Virus record (IMG/VR): IMGVR_UViG_3300041964_000087 | Location: 1 to 64,000 of that record | Length of the DNA: 64,000 nucleotides | DNA from: a virus | Reading direction: 5' to 3' (one strand) | Part shown: positions 55,119 through 63,445 of the stretch, piece after piece | Layout of the letters: each line of letters opens with the position of its first letter | How positions within the stretch are numbered: the stretch's first letter is position 1 | Program-made: the position numbers and the translations under genes | Notes under the pieces: model-generated | Told to the model about the DNA's origin: nothing | Database searches by the model: none | Seen by the model: the letters and a program-made list of their open reading frames with translations, nothing else

Positions 55119-55782
55119 AGCGACACCCCTACCATCGCTTAAGAAAGGACGGAGAAAAGAGGCAGCAAGCACAGCGATCGCATTCATCAGGATTGGCTTA
55201 ATTGTCGGCGTGGGATTGATCTGTTTCCAGTGGGCAGACAGGCGCTACAAGGTAAGCGAGAAAATCCAAAAAGTTGATACCGAGGTATGGGTAGGTGTTG
55301 CGGTGACGGCACTTACTACTTACTGGCAGTGGTACAGCGAAAAGGAGAAAAAGAAGCTAGAGAAAGCGCAGGAAAAGATGATAAACAACGCCGCCTCGAT
55401 TAGAACTGTTTCCCAGGAATTTGAAACGCTGGTCAAACGCTTAGAGGGAAGAATCGATTCACTGATGCTCCAACAAGCCTCACTCAAGGCATCGCTGACA
55501 GAGACAAGTGAAATCATTAAGGCGATGGAAAAGTGCGATCGCTTGCTTGATGAGAAGGTTGACAACTACCGCTATGAGGTTCTTCAGGAGCGCTTTTCTC
55601 TGTTGCAGAGCTTCTATGAAGAGATTCGCTCTATACATGGTCAGGTGGCATATCTCAAAGGGCAGAAAGAGGCGTCGAGTCAGGCGGAATCACTGAAGCG
55701 CTTACAAGTGGCACTCAATAGCGTTTCAAATAAGATTGAGACGCTAGAGGCGACAAAGGTAATTGAACAGACCCAGAAGTAA
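55075..55782 (+). CDS. Membrane coiled-coil protein
   Basis: Pro/Thr-rich N-terminus (Thr cluster TPTSPPNSTPTTSEATPL), two membrane segments (IAFIRIGLIVGVGLICFQWA; VWVGVAVTALTTYWQWY) and a coiled coil from about residue 90 to the end (KLEKAQEKMINNAASIRTVS). The Thr-rich N-terminus overlapping the FHA gene is a conceivable phosphothreonine ligand for it. No enzyme motif. Possibly spanin- or superinfection-exclusion-like. Confidence 0.7.
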   Translation: MTPTSPPNSTPTTSEATPLPSLKKGRRKEAASTAIAFIRIGLIVGVGLICFQWADRRYKVSEKIQKVDTEVWVGVAVTALTTYWQWYSEKEKKKLEKAQEKMINNAASIRTVSQEFETLVKRLEGRIDSLMLQQASLKASLTETSEIIKAMEKCDRLLDEKVDNYRYEVLQERFSLLQSFYEEIRSIHGQVAYLKGQKEASSQAESLKRLQVALNSVSNKIETLEATKVIEQTQK

Positions 55783-55852
55783 AACCGATGGCTCGTCAGT
55801 TGACTCGGCATTCCACACGCATCCAAAATTGCGGTCATTACAGGCGTGAGAT

Positions 55853-56095
55853 ATGTTCATAATTCAAATTCACGCATATCCCCGATATGGGTACTGCACA
55901 GCCATTCGCACTTCTCTTCATGAAGCGATCGCACTTCGAGAAGACTTGGCAAAACTGGGATACCTTGGGCTTACAATCACCGAGGTTTGCAAAGATGGCA
56001 GCGTTCGATATCACTTACCAGGGATTGAACATGGTGACCCGATGGGGCTGTACAAGGAATTATTGGGTGTGGAGTATCCCGGAGCAGTTAGTTGA
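55853..56095 (+). CDS. Small hypothetical protein (80 aa)
   Basis: ATG 55853. Compact alpha/beta protein (MFIIQIHAYPRYGYCTAIRT; HEAIALREDLAKLGYLGLTI; SVRYHLPGIEHGD). Codon usage and hydrophobic pattern favour this frame over an overlapping one at 55887. Last of the plus-strand group after the terminase genes. Confidence 0.6.
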   Translation: MFIIQIHAYPRYGYCTAIRTSLHEAIALREDLAKLGYLGLTITEVCKDGSVRYHLPGIEHGDPMGLYKELLGVEYPGAVS

Positions 56096-56111
56096 TTGCG
56101 GGAAACAGGAC

Positions 56112-56134
56112 AAATTCGCAGTCACTGCGAATTT
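56112..56134. repeat. Dispersed small hairpin repeat
   Basis: AAATTCGCAG-TCA-CTGCGAATTT, a perfect 10-bp palindromic stem between convergent genes (55853 + and 56133 -). Probably a shared terminator. Confidence 0.65.
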
Positions 56135-56663
56135 ACCGTTTGCGAAACTCTGATGGCAGCATGACTTCTTCGCTCCATATCCCTAGCTTCTGCCGTTTTG
56201 CTTCCGCTTCTGCCTCCAGTAATACATCCTTGTCGCAACCTATCTTCATGTAATCACGGTACACAAAGGCTAATCCCTCGCTAACCAGCCGTGTTGCCCA
56301 GTCCGAACCATCCCCAAACCTAACTGAAGCAATGTTTCTCCCATACCTATCGGTGTCTACTGGGGTGACAACAATAGTAGAACTAGTGTTTGCTAGCAGG
56401 TTACTAATTCTTGCTTGAGCTAAACGACCCCATTTGAATTGGGTTTGCGCGATCGCATCACCTGTCTCTGTTTCCCGCCTTGAGTGGGGAACTTCTGGGG
56501 CATCAATGCAGGCGATTCGCACATCAGCGATTAAGCCGTTATCCACTACGGCTGTATCGCCATCATTTAACCGCACGATTTTTGCTGGGGTGGGTGCTGT
56601 TGCAGTGGCGGTAATGGGGAGTAGGGTGGCGATTAGGGCAAGGAAAGCTAAGTGTTTCTTCAT
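56133..56663 (-). CDS. Secreted staphylococcal-type nuclease
   Basis: Signal peptide MKKHLAFLALIATLLPITATA, then an SNase domain: RLNDGDTAVV, DVRIACIDAPEVPHSRRET (catalytic Arg and Glu positions), DRYGRNIASVRFGDG (second Arg) and SEGLAFVYRDY. It degrades DNA or RNA in the periplasm or outside. In plasmid backbones such nucleases are common, so it may belong to the plasmid-like half rather than the virion. Confidence 0.9.
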   Translation of the reverse strand: MKKHLAFLALIATLLPITATATAPTPAKIVRLNDGDTAVVDNGLIADVRIACIDAPEVPHSRRETETGDAIAQTQFKWGRLAQARISNLLANTSSTIVVTPVDTDRYGRNIASVRFGDGSDWATRLVSEGLAFVYRDYMKIGCDKDVLLEAEAEAKRQKLGIWSEEVMLPSEFRKR

Positions 56664-56781
56664 GGTTGGTTTGTGGGGGTTCTTTCGCTTAGGGTTCCCA
56701 AGTAGCTTGAAGACTGAACTCCTTCAGAGCGATCTGCCGTAAGGCGGCAGCGGCAACGCTCTCGCGTCCTTATGAAACAGA

Positions 56782-57108
56782 TTATTCGTTTTGCACTGCC
56801 TTTAAAGCTTTGAGGTTGATTGTGTTTGAATAGTGCCTGACCCACCAGACAAACTCGTATTCCAATGAATCATTATCAATAAGTCCTGATTCATCCAGAC
56901 AGCGGCTAGCAAGGTCAGTATCCTTCTCCTTGCTAGCCTTAACTTTGCCATTGGGAGCAATCACTTCCCAATCAAGACACCAGCCGTCAGCAGTGACGTA
57001 CTTGGTGTAGTTGAACCGCCAGCGGTTGCGCCGCCAGTCAGATGCCTCAATGTAGGAATCCCAGGTTTGCTGAACTGGTGCTGGTACTTGATTGGGAACG
57101 GCTACCAT
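56782..57108 (-). CDS. Hypothetical protein (108 aa)
   Basis: Begins MVAVPNQVPAPVQQTWDSYI and has RRNRWRFNYTKYVTADGWCL then DWEVIAPNGKVKASKEKDTD. No motif. Its start overlaps the stop of the transglycosylase gene by one base, suggesting co-translation with it. Confidence 0.6.
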   Translation of the reverse strand: MVAVPNQVPAPVQQTWDSYIEASDWRRNRWRFNYTKYVTADGWCLDWEVIAPNGKVKASKEKDTDLASRCLDESGLIDNDSLEYEFVWWVRHYSNTINLKALKAVQNE

Positions 57109-58355
57109 TACTTACCCCTAATTGCTTGCTGAATAAAACGTCTCCACGCTGGCTCTTTCTTGCCACTGGCATCCCGTTGGGTGATGTGCAGGTGAGCAGC
57201 ACCTATACCAGTCGCACCGCTTCTCATTTCTTTAGTTGCCTCATCGCAGTGACTGAGGTGAAGGTAGTCAAAAGACTTTTGTTCAGAGGGAACGTCAAAG
57301 CTAGCGACAGTGCCACCACCATTCTTATCCTTCCAGCAACGGAAGTTCTTAGCTTCGCCAATGGGGTAAACTTCTGTTCCTTCTGGTAGGTCAAGGTCTG
57401 TACCTTTGTGGAACCTGCTGGCACCAGGTATCCCGGTATTGCGGCGACCCCACGGGGAAGTAACGGTGTAGCCTGCAATCTGCTCACCCTTAGCAGGGGT
57501 AGACTTGTCAGGCGATTCTAGAGGATTGGCTACGCTCTTTAGTTCACGTTGGTATTTGCGCCAAACTGACTTGGTGTAATCAGAGATTGAAGGATAAGGG
57601 TGACCGTTGTAGAACTGCGGCTTGGTATTGTTCCACAAACGCGATCGCCCTGAATACCAAATTGACGCAACCCTTCTCACCCGTTCCTCTTCCGTGGCTG
57701 CTGACGCTTGAGAATTCCAAGCCTTCTCTAACTGGAACTTGATGGTTTTGATTTGGAGCTTAGGAGAGTTTAAAAATTCCCTGGCACTGAGCGAGTAGCC
57801 TAGCGCTTCCATCGTCCACGAGGAGACATTAGCTGGCATGACCTGCCCATAGCCTAAAGCACCACTATGAGGGTTGACAATGTTGAACTTACCACCTGAC
57901 TCTTGACCAATGATTGCCCGCATCAGTGCGGTAATCTTATCAACCTGTTGAGCGACGGGCTTAGACTGGACACGCTCTGAATTAGAAGCGGACACATTCT
58001 GAACTGCCTCTACCCGTGGCTGGACTATGTGCGGAGAGGGTGAGGACTCAGGCTGAACAGCAGTCCCACTAAAAGTACTGATGGAGATACCGACAACAGC
58101 AGCTAGCGTAATGAGCTGTAGCACTACCTCGTTGTATCGACCAGCAGACTTAAGTGAACTCGCCCTGGATTGCACCAGGACAGCCAGTTCATTGAAAGCG
58201 GACTGGGTCTGAACACAGTCTGAACTGAACCTGACCAGATCGTGGAAGGAGGCTAGCTTTTGCTCAACCTCCTGAACTTGGCTGAGGAGATGGCAAGACT
58301 TCGGGCTGAACGGTTGGTGAGTTAGCTGGCGTTGACGGGTTAGTGTTGCGACCAT
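57108..58355 (-). CDS. Lytic transglycosylase plus M23-like protein, membrane-anchored
   Basis: A membrane segment near residues 78-97 (VVLQLITLAAVVGISISTF) is followed by a goose-type/SLT lysozyme domain (about 140-275): MRAIIGQESGGKFNIVNP with catalytic Glu and GALGYGQVMPANVSSW. The last 115 residues form a LytM/M23-like domain: SPWGRRNTGIPGASRFHKGT, DLDLPEGTEVYPI, and HLHIT. This pairing occurs in conjugation and plasmid-transfer systems (VirB1-like) and in phage entry enzymes. Upstream gene 58264 overlaps by 92 bp. Confidence 0.83.
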   Translation of the reverse strand: MVATLTRQRQLTHQPFSPKSCHLLSQVQEVEQKLASFHDLVRFSSDCVQTQSAFNELAVLVQSRASSLKSAGRYNEVVLQLITLAAVVGISISTFSGTAVQPESSPSPHIVQPRVEAVQNVSASNSERVQSKPVAQQVDKITALMRAIIGQESGGKFNIVNPHSGALGYGQVMPANVSSWTMEALGYSLSAREFLNSPKLQIKTIKFQLEKAWNSQASAATEEERVRRVASIWYSGRSRLWNNTKPQFYNGHPYPSISDYTKSVWRKYQRELKSVANPLESPDKSTPAKGEQIAGYTVTSPWGRRNTGIPGASRFHKGTDLDLPEGTEVYPIGEAKNFRCWKDKNGGGTVASFDVPSEQKSFDYLHLSHCDEATKEMRSGATGIGAAHLHITQRDASGKKEPAWRRFIQQAIRGK

Positions 58356-58845
58356 TGGCTTGATTAAAGATAATGACAGCGGCGAGACAGAGAGTAGCGA
58401 TACCGAGGTAGGGGAGAGCCGATTTAAGCTGTATCCAGGTGAGAGGAATGACTAGGTTCTTAACGTAGGCTTCTAGTTCCTGATTGCGTTTAACCAGTTG
58501 GCGGTTACGGTCAAAGACTTTTTGCTGTTGCTCAACCTCAGCTTGGGTTTTGGATAAAGAGCTAATGCCCTGCTGGACAATCAAGCCTTCCATTGCTAAG
58601 AGCTTGACGTGAGTTAGTTCCTCATTAACCTCAGCGGCTATCTCACTACCTGACTCGGCAGCAGCAGCTATCTGTTCTTGGTCGAGGTTGTTCTGCTGTT
58701 TGAACAGCTCAAGCCTGTCTAGAATGTCTACGGGAATCTTGAGGCTTCTTAGGACTTCATTGCCTGTGCGGTTATAGAAGCGGTTGAACTTACGAGATGG
58801 TTGGTAATCGTCGTCCGGGTCTGGTTCAATGGTTGTTCGCGTCAT
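58264..58845 (-). CDS. Coiled-coil membrane protein (193 aa)
   Basis: Long coiled coil (IVQQGISSLSKTQAEVEQQQ; KVFDRNRQLVKRNQELEAYV), then one membrane segment (LPYLGIATLCLAAVIIF) and a Pro/Ser-rich tail (SPTVQPEVLPSPQPSSGG). Looks like a structural or tethering membrane protein, with the tail in the periplasm and the coiled coil in the cytoplasm. It shares an operon with the transglycosylase gene and the ParM-like gene upstream. Confidence 0.68.
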   Translation of the reverse strand: MTRTTIEPDPDDDYQPSRKFNRFYNRTGNEVLRSLKIPVDILDRLELFKQQNNLDQEQIAAAAESGSEIAAEVNEELTHVKLLAMEGLIVQQGISSLSKTQAEVEQQQKVFDRNRQLVKRNQELEAYVKNLVIPLTWIQLKSALPYLGIATLCLAAVIIFNQANGRNTNPSTPANSPTVQPEVLPSPQPSSGG

Positions 58846-58907
58846 GTCCGGTAGTAGCTAAATGACTCCACACCCCCAGCCCAATTGGACTGGGAAGGTG
58901 CAACCAA

Positions 58908-60098
58908 TTAGCTGTTGAACTCGTTGGGCAGTGAGATGGCTTGACCGATAATGTTTGCCAAGTCAGGCAGGTCAGTCACGAAACTCTCGGCATACTCAAA
59001 GTGATCGCAGAAGGCTTGACCAAATCGGTACGCTCCACCACCCACAACTTGGAAATGGACAATATTAGGAGAGGGGTTTGCCAGCTTAAGTATTTCCTTG
59101 AGGTATCGGTCGCTAGCAGTTGTGATCGCATTGCTCAGCGGGAATCGTCCTTTGTGGCAGACAAATACTTCATCTTCCCGGTTCACAGCTTCAATAAATG
59201 CGGGGTCTTCAGCGTTCTCTTCCCCGTAGCCACAATCAATAGCGGCGTACTTGTAGTAGAGGTTTAGCCCGTAGCCATCGTGACACTCTGATAAATCAGG
59301 GTCAAACGAAGACGCTTGCATGATTGGGTCAAAGACAAAGGTTGATTTGAGAAATGTTTGATAGCCAAAGTCAAACACATGGTGGTCAATCTCATCCCAG
59401 TCGGGGAAGTCCGAGCTAGAGAGGCGTGGAAACTTCTCGGCGTAGAAGGACTCCGGTACAACAGCGGTAGAAATCTGGACATCATGAACACCAGCGTCTG
59501 ACTTCCATACCCTTTGACCATCAACTATCTGCGCCGCTTTCTCTTCCTGAGTCGCCCAATCACTGGCACCTTCAAAGGGGATGGTGAGAATTAGGTTTAC
59601 CTGCCCTTGCTTTACCCCATGCAAGGTTAGAGCGCAGAGAACACGAGGCAATAGGTTAACTGTTTTCTTCTCCCCCAGTCCACGAGAGCCACCTAGCTTC
59701 TGGGCGCGTAAAGCAGCGGTGTAGGTCTTATCCAAGTAAGTGATGCTCACCCGATTCTTGGTAGCAACCTTTGCCTGGTTCTTGGCGAGGAACTTACTCT
59801 TGCTTGCACTACCAACACTGTTTGCCGCTGGCACCTCAGCAAGTTCTGTTGGCAGCTTATCAATGATGATGGTTTGGGAATCACGCCAGTAGGCGATTTT
59901 CATAAAGCGGCGACCCATGTCGATGCAAATGTTATGCCCATCAGGAAGTGCCACTGGCTTAGTTAGCTTGATGATTGCTCTGTCAGGGTCGCTGCTACTG
60001 AGCCTGATTTGCATGGTGCTATCAACTTGGTCAATGTTGTCGAACTCATCAGTCATCTGAACAACATTGGCAGCGGGTAATGCTTTTGTCTTAGTCAT
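58908..60098 (-). CDS. Actin-like ATPase, ParM/StbA-like
   Basis: A 396-residue actin-fold ATPase. Phosphate-1 loop: HNICIDMGRRFMKIAYWRD; phosphate-2 loop: HVFDFGYQTFLKSTFVFD; adenosine motif: FQVVGGGAYRFGQAFCDHF. The connecting region VNLILTIPFEGASDW is typical for plasmid ParM/StbA proteins. These form filaments that push plasmid copies apart. It is evidence that the element is kept as a plasmid. The upstream gene 60111 could encode its adaptor. Confidence 0.82.
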   Translation of the reverse strand: MTKTKALPAANVVQMTDEFDNIDQVDSTMQIRLSSSDPDRAIIKLTKPVALPDGHNICIDMGRRFMKIAYWRDSQTIIIDKLPTELAEVPAANSVGSASKSKFLAKNQAKVATKNRVSITYLDKTYTAALRAQKLGGSRGLGEKKTVNLLPRVLCALTLHGVKQGQVNLILTIPFEGASDWATQEEKAAQIVDGQRVWKSDAGVHDVQISTAVVPESFYAEKFPRLSSSDFPDWDEIDHHVFDFGYQTFLKSTFVFDPIMQASSFDPDLSECHDGYGLNLYYKYAAIDCGYGEENAEDPAFIEAVNREDEVFVCHKGRFPLSNAITTASDRYLKEILKLANPSPNIVHFQVVGGGAYRFGQAFCDHFEYAESFVTDLPDLANIIGQAISLPNEFNS

Positions 60099-60110
60099 GG
60101 TTATCCTCGT

Positions 60111-61148
60111 TTAGTTTTCTTGCATCCACAAATCTTCTTCTTCGGGGGGTGCTTGGGAGTCCCCCTGGCTGAATGCCTCGGCGTAGGCATCTACTGCCAT
60201 TGCTCTGCCTTTAGCACCTTTGCTTTTGGCTTTCTTCACAGCCTTTTGGTTCATGTCCTCAAGCTCTTGGTCTAGATACTGAAGTGCTGCTTGCTTTGCC
60301 AGTTCAACCTTGGCGGCAAACTGACTGAGTTGAGTAGCAAGAACGCGATCGCTTTCGCCCTCAAAGTCCATCACTTCCGGTTCCTGACCCCTCAAGCTGA
60401 CAAGGCGTTTGTACTCCTCAAGCCAACTCATTAGCTCTCGGTAGTCTTGCCATTGGTCAGCTAGCTTTTCCCAATAAATAGAGGAGAGCGCATAGTCCGG
60501 GTTTTCCTCACTCAACGCAGGGTCTTTGATGGGAGATGGAACACTATCTCGGTCGATGAGTACCCAATCAACCGTGAACCGACGAGTGCAGGTGTACTGC
60601 ATCAGGTTCCGGTACACGGCAACGGCATACTGAGTAAACCCGAAGTCATCCTTGAGTAGCCGCTCAGGGAAGCGAGGCTTGGTAGCACTCATTGTGGTTT
60701 TGACCCACTTGCTTACCATCCGCGATGAGAGCTTGATGATGTTCCGGCTTAGGTCTTCCTGAGTGCGGAATTGAGAGGCATCGTCAGGTACTTGGTAGTT
60801 GGTAAGATACCGCTCCTCTATTGGGCGAAATCCCCGGTTGTAGTCCTCAGATGCGATCGCCCATTCTTCCGGTGTAAAGTCCCGTTCACCCTGGATGACT
60901 TCCCTTGGAACTCGTGGAAGGTAGTTGATGAGTTCTAGTGTTCCGACCCTGGTTTCAAAGATGTAGTCCGTGTCCGGTTCGTGTTCAGCCGTTGTCCGGA
61001 TGGGTTCATCTTCTGTCTGGTCGGTGTCTTCTTCAATCGGAACGGTTTCTACTTCAACGGGCGTTGCTTCCTCTACAGCCTGCACTGGGGTTGGGTTTTC
61101 TTCCTCATCTAACGGGTCATCAGTGTACTGAATCTGTATCTTTCTCAT
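60111..61148 (-). CDS. Unknown protein next to the ParM-like gene (345 aa)
   Basis: Very acidic N-terminal third (Glu/Asp/Thr/Pro-rich to about residue 60), then an alpha-rich globular domain (ELINYLPRVPREVIQGERDF; NIIKLSSRMVSKWVKTTMSA; CTRRFTVDWVLIDRD) and a helical C-terminus with a basic patch (KKAKSKGAKGRAMAVDAYAE). The 12-bp gap to the ParM-like gene suggests joint function, perhaps the ParR-type adaptor or a regulator, but the size is larger than usual and no RHH motif is seen. Confidence 0.6.
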   Translation of the reverse strand: MRKIQIQYTDDPLDEEENPTPVQAVEEATPVEVETVPIEEDTDQTEDEPIRTTAEHEPDTDYIFETRVGTLELINYLPRVPREVIQGERDFTPEEWAIASEDYNRGFRPIEERYLTNYQVPDDASQFRTQEDLSRNIIKLSSRMVSKWVKTTMSATKPRFPERLLKDDFGFTQYAVAVYRNLMQYTCTRRFTVDWVLIDRDSVPSPIKDPALSEENPDYALSSIYWEKLADQWQDYRELMSWLEEYKRLVSLRGQEPEVMDFEGESDRVLATQLSQFAAKVELAKQAALQYLDQELEDMNQKAVKKAKSKGAKGRAMAVDAYAEAFSQGDSQAPPEEEDLWMQEN

Positions 61149-61220
61149 GTTCAGTCGTTGTCCTTGACTGGTTCAGAACTAGTCCGGTTCGTGTCCGGCT
61201 CCTCACACAACACACTCCGC

Positions 61221-61574
61221 TTACCCCATAGAACCAAGAGAGGCTTCATACCCCACCTCGGTTAATCGTTGTAGAACTGCATCGGTTTGAGACTCTTTGA
61301 CCTGCAACATCACTCCTGAAACAGGAGTGCGATCAGAGTCGCTATCCCCCACATACCGAGTGCAATGCACAGCGTCAACTTTGGATACTGTCTCAATGTC
61401 CTGGACGTAGCTGGCATCTGCTTTTACCCAGATAGTGGCTGTCCAATCAGCGGGACAATCTTGAACTTGTGGAACTGGCTTGGGGATTGGTGTTACTGCC
61501 TTGGGTGGCGTCGCTCTCAAGGGAGAACATCCAGCGGCAAGAGCGAGGCATCCGAGGACTAGGAGTTTTCGCAT
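61221..61574 (-). CDS. Lipoprotein (117 aa)
   Basis: Clear lipoprotein signal: MRKLLVLGCLALAAGCSPL, with LAAGC as lipobox. Mature part is short (VQDCPADWTATIWVKADASY; RTPVSGVMLQVKESQTDAVL). It starts inside the 61559 gene end (overlap 16 bp). Lipoproteins in this position occur in conjugation and entry-exclusion modules; no function can be read. Confidence 0.72.
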   Translation of the reverse strand: MRKLLVLGCLALAAGCSPLRATPPKAVTPIPKPVPQVQDCPADWTATIWVKADASYVQDIETVSKVDAVHCTRYVGDSDSDRTPVSGVMLQVKESQTDAVLQRLTEVGYEASLGSMG

Positions 61575-61795
61575 AATCCCAGTACCTTCTTGATGGTGTC
61601 CTGCTCTGAGTTGTGCTGGATTCTGATGGTGCCATCAGTAATCATCCAAGCCTCAACTTGACGGCTACAGGCAATACCCAAAAGCGTCTTTATGTTGCTA
61701 ACAACCTGATTGATATCAAGTTCGTTTAGTAGCCTTTCACTGGGTCGCACAATTATTAGTTGGCTGTTATCCTCAACCAACGCAAGATTTGACAT
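61559..61795 (-). CDS. Small hypothetical protein (78 aa)
   Basis: First gene of the minus-strand plasmid block. MSNLALVEDNSQLIIVRPSE, NELDINQVVSNIKTLLGIAC, ITDGTIRIQHNSEQDTIKKV. Alpha/beta, no motif. A 224-bp divergent region upstream (61796-62019) separates it from the plus-strand gene 62020 and should contain promoters in both directions. Confidence 0.6.
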   Translation of the reverse strand: MSNLALVEDNSQLIIVRPSERLLNELDINQVVSNIKTLLGIACSRQVEAWMITDGTIRIQHNSEQDTIKKVLGLCENS

Positions 61796-62019
61796 AGTAA
61801 AACTACCCTTTTTAGGGTGTGAAATTGGGCTGAAAATTCAGTAATGAAATTCACCTGCAAAGCGCTGTAATGCCTGCTGGATGAAGGTTTTGAATTCGAC
61901 TAAGCTTAATGTAGTTCCTAGGCGCGTAGATTGTCAACTCGACCCATGCTATCTTTTAGAGGAAGCTCAGGGACGCACATCATGAAAGAGTTAAATAAAT
62001 ACAGGAGTGGCAGAATGCA

Positions 62020-62481
62020 ATGGGAAAAGGAAAGGGGGAATCGAACAAACCCGATGCGCGTCGAACAGTGTGGGGGAAGAAAGGTAAAAACTTAAACATC
62101 ACGCTTACAGAAGAAGGATGGAGGTTAGCCAAGGAAAGGGCAACTCACCTCGGCATCTCAGTCTCAGAAGTAGTGGAGAGATGGGGGAGGGGGTACGATA
62201 CAAACTTTAATGAAGCCGTACCAATTCCACCTAGTCTAGATTCAAGAGCCAGTGTCGTCAGCTCAATGTCAGCTCTGGAACTATACCAAGCTCTTGGTGA
62301 GAAGATGACGGCACAGGAAATTAAAAGCAAGTTTGTTGATGACTTGCTAGAAGGCAACCTCACAGAAGCTGATGTAGTAGAAATTACAGGCTTGCTGGAC
62401 ATGGAAGATACCTCAGTCCAACGAGCAATTCAAATTGTTAAGTCAACTAAGAAAGGGGATAAGAAACCTAATGGTGTTTAA
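62020..62481 (+). CDS. Ribbon-helix-helix-like regulator with C-terminal helices
   Basis: A strongly basic N-terminus (MGKGKGESNKPDARRTVWGK) precedes NLNITLTEEGWRLAKERATH then LGISVSEVVERWGRG, the beta-helix-helix pattern of CopG/Arc-type DNA-binding proteins. The C-terminal half is helical (LEGNLTEADVVEITGLLDME). Divergent from the plasmid block, it may control it. The next gene overlaps by 11 bp. Confidence 0.7.
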   Translation: MGKGKGESNKPDARRTVWGKKGKNLNITLTEEGWRLAKERATHLGISVSEVVERWGRGYDTNFNEAVPIPPSLDSRASVVSSMSALELYQALGEKMTAQEIKSKFVDDLLEGNLTEADVVEITGLLDMEDTSVQRAIQIVKSTKKGDKKPNGV

Positions 62482-63217
62482 AAACGAAACTGATTCAGTA
62501 GACGTAGGACTTTTACAACTTGCTTGGAAGTGGAAAGGAAATCGTTTGATACTAGAGGGGATGCCGCAGGATAAAGCCCAAGAGCTAATTAAAAGACCTG
62601 GGGTACTAGAGCGTATCAAACTCCTTGTTAGGCAAGCAGGAGCAGAGATGGCTCAGATTATCCCCCCAGGTCAAAAGAATGGTTTTAGGATTTTTGCTGC
62701 GGCTCTAGAACATACCAGTGAAAAGACAATGACAAATCAAGTTCCATTATCTAACACGCGACCACCAGATGAATTTGTTTGGTTTGGTGGAATGATTACA
62801 CCAGACCTTCAGCCACACATCGAAGGGATTATTGCAAGAATGCGAGAAAGCGATAAGCCAACTGGAGTGGTACAGCCGACCATCAACAATGATGGGGTTA
62901 TCAAAACTATCCAGTGGGGAATCAATAAAGCTTCTGTCAGCTTGTTTAATTTTGATGCTCTCTCACTGGAAGACATGAAGGCAGCAATCCAGCGCGACAC
63001 TTCCGGTGATTGGTTCCCTGATGACCTGGAAGAAAAGCGACGGCTCTATGAGCAAGCTGGTAGCAATTTTGAGCAAGTTGCCCGCATTCGCACCAAGAGT
63101 GGATGGATGCTGGTTAGGTTTCAGACTCAACGACTTGATGTCGGGAATCTATTCATCAGCCAAGGGCAGCAAGAGAGTGAAGTGGTTCAGCGTCCTGACC
63201 TGTTGCTAGCTGTCTAA
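62471..63217 (+). CDS. Unknown protein downstream of RHH-like gene (248 aa)
   Basis: ATG 62471 overlaps the end of the regulator gene; an earlier in-frame start lies deep inside that gene. Sequence starts MVFKNETDSVDVGLLQLAWK and has regular helix/strand pattern (QELIKRPGVLERIKLLVRQA; PDLQPHIEGIIARMRESDK; SVSLFNFDALSLEDMKAAIQ). I recognise no family. It ends about 65 bp before a strong terminator. Confidence 0.63.
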   Translation: MVFKNETDSVDVGLLQLAWKWKGNRLILEGMPQDKAQELIKRPGVLERIKLLVRQAGAEMAQIIPPGQKNGFRIFAAALEHTSEKTMTNQVPLSNTRPPDEFVWFGGMITPDLQPHIEGIIARMRESDKPTGVVQPTINNDGVIKTIQWGINKASVSLFNFDALSLEDMKAAIQRDTSGDWFPDDLEEKRRLYEQAGSNFEQVARIRTKSGWMLVRFQTQRLDVGNLFISQGQQESEVVQRPDLLLAV

Positions 63218-63282
63218 AACCGAAATATTTTCGGATAAGAAAAGCGATCGCACTCATGAATGCGATCGCACCCTCAACAATA

Positions 63283-63319
63283 AAAATCCCCTTCAACACT
63301 CGCAGTTGAGGGGGATTTT
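63283..63319 (+). terminator. Strong hairpin terminator
   Basis: AAAATCCCC pairs with GGGGATTTT, with an inner TCAAC/GTTGA helix, giving a long stem with A-run 5' and T-run 3'. Works in either direction and ends the 62020-63217 operon. Confidence 0.82.
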
Positions 63320-63359
63320 AATAACGGTCTACTTACTTTTGCTGACTTCAGTCTAATCG

Positions 63360-63384
63360 AAATACGAAAAACTCTGCGGTTTTA
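63360..63384 (-). repeat. Dispersed small hairpin repeat, minus orientation
   Basis: On the minus strand AAAACCGCAGAGTTTTTCGT followed by ATTT; a close match to the copy at 30419. Confidence 0.6.
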
Positions 63385-63418
63385 GATGTCGCTAAAATGA
63401 ATGTAGATGCACCCTTGA

Positions 63419-63443
63419 CCCTGCTTTCCTGTTTTTTGCAGGG
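63419..63443 (+). terminator. Hairpin CCCTGC/GCAGGG followed by T-rich sequence
   Basis: CCCTGC, 13-nt T-rich loop, GCAGGG, then TTTTACTTT. Located between the operon end and the stop of the convergent gene 63446. A plausible second terminator for rightward transcripts. Confidence 0.5.
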
Positions 63444-63445
63444 TT

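Noticed and set aside
55887-56153. Alternative frame over 55853-56095
   Set aside because: Composition and start context are poorer; the end runs into the convergent terminator repeat.
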